Assembly: GCA_905215425.1 (NCBI GenBank) | Contig: CAJMQD010000092.1 | Coordinates: forward strand, 1 to 5,155 | Source: an uncultured bacterium | Lineage (GTDB): Bacteria; Bacillota; Clostridia; Oscillospirales; Oscillospiraceae | Direction: 5' to 3' | DNA: 5,155 nt | Shown here: positions 4,808 through 5,155 of the stretch, one piece after another | Numbering within the stretch: position 1 is the first letter of the stretch | How the letters are laid out: each line of letters starts with the position of its first letter | Made by a program: the position numbers and the translations under genes | The notes under the pieces: model-generated | Seen by the model: only the letters and a program-made list of their open reading frames with translations | Told to the model about the DNA's origin: nothing | Database searches by the model: none

Positions 4808-5155
4808 CTATGCAAGCTCCTTTTTGCGCTTCCGCGCCGCCATGTAATTGGTTAAGACGACGGCCGCTAAGATCACATAGCCGATCAGGTCTGTGGCAAC
4901 ACCCACCATAAGCAGGCAAACCACGGCCACGCCCAGCAAAACTCGCGCCGGAGTGGGAACCTTACCGAATATCCAGCCCTCTGTAATAATAGAAAACGCA
5001 AAGATACCAGCCGATGCGGACAGTACCGCCAGGATAATATCCAATCCGTTACCGATCAACAGCAGCTCTTGGTTAAAAATAAACACAAATGGGACTAGGA
5101 ACGACGGCAGCACCAGCACCAAGCCCTGCCAGCCCACCTTGTTGGGCGATGCGTC
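4808..5155 (-). CDS. TRAP transporter fused permease, C-terminal end (cut by window edge)
   Basis: The last 115 residues of an inner-membrane TRAP permease, open to the window edge at 5155; the true start lies outside, so internal GTG/ATG codons are not starts. The opening DASPNKVGWQGLVLVL, then FLVPFVFIFNQELLLIG, matches the C-terminal region of the DctQ-DctM fused (4TM/12TM) permeases, where the usual wording is PFxFVYNPALLLxG. About four hydrophobic segments are visible (roughly residues 10-34, 38-58, 67-87 and 88-105), followed by the positively charged tail RKRKKELA. Fused permeases usually pair with a TAXI-type solute receptor and import carboxylates using a sodium or proton gradient. 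It is co-directional with the BKACE operon 95 bp downstream, so it may supply that pathway's substrate; this is inferred from position only. Confidence 0.85.
   Translation of the reverse strand, partial: DASPNKVGWQGLVLVLPSFLVPFVFIFNQELLLIGNGLDIILAVLSASAGIFAFSIITEGWIFGKVPTPARVLLGVAVVCLLMVGVATDLIGYVILAAVVLTNYMAARKRKKELA

Noticed and set aside
1..5155. CRISPR array, tRNA, rRNA, insertion sequence or phage genes
   Set aside because: No regularly spaced repeats, no tRNA-like cloverleaf, no rRNA-like stretch, and no transposase or phage protein was seen on either strand.

Overview
The window looks like a chromosomal segment from an anaerobic, GC-rich member of the Bacillota, possibly a gut clostridium of the Oscillospiraceae type. 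That guess rests on strong AGGAGG-type ribosome binding sites, near-consensus TTGACA/TATAAT promoters, tight operons, and a mix of hexuronate catabolism with a BKACE/thiolase pair. It is inference; there is no rRNA or other phylogenetic marker. All six genes lie on the minus strand, so they are transcribed from high to low coordinates.

In transcription order: (1) 5155-4808, the C-terminal end of a fused TRAP transporter permease, cut by the window edge. (2) 4712-2030, a three-gene operon of a GntR/FCD regulator, a DUF849/BKACE beta-keto acid cleavage enzyme (Kce-like) and a type II thiolase. The last two genes overlap by ATGA. The operon has its own near-consensus promoter (4793-4764), and that promoter carries an AT-rich palindrome over its -10 box. 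(3) 1992-1950, a strong hairpin terminator with a perfect 20-bp stem. (4) 1886-1, a second transcription unit with its own promoter and palindrome, encoding tagaturonate reductase (UxaB) and the N-terminal part of altronate dehydratase (UxaA). This is the isomerase-route galacturonate pathway to 2-keto-3-deoxygluconate. The longest gene-free stretch is 1806-2029, which holds the terminator, the uxaB promoter and inverted repeats. No stretch over 300 bases lacks a gene.

How the genes may work together: UxaB reduces tagaturonate to altronate and UxaA dehydrates it. The BKACE would condense or cleave a beta-keto acid with acetyl-CoA to give acetoacetate and an acyl-CoA. The thiolase could handle a 3-ketoacyl-CoA or acetoacetyl-CoA in the same route, and the TRAP permease could import the carboxylate. 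The usual lysine-fermentation partners of Kce are not in the window, so the substrate of this cluster is open.

The most notable points are a near-identical 14-bp palindromic box (13 of 14 matches) on the promoters of both transcription units, and apparent active-site departures in the BKACE (Gly14) and thiolase (SMLQTAEN loop). Together they suggest a locally regulated keto-acid pathway of undefined substrate that may be co-regulated with hexuronate use.
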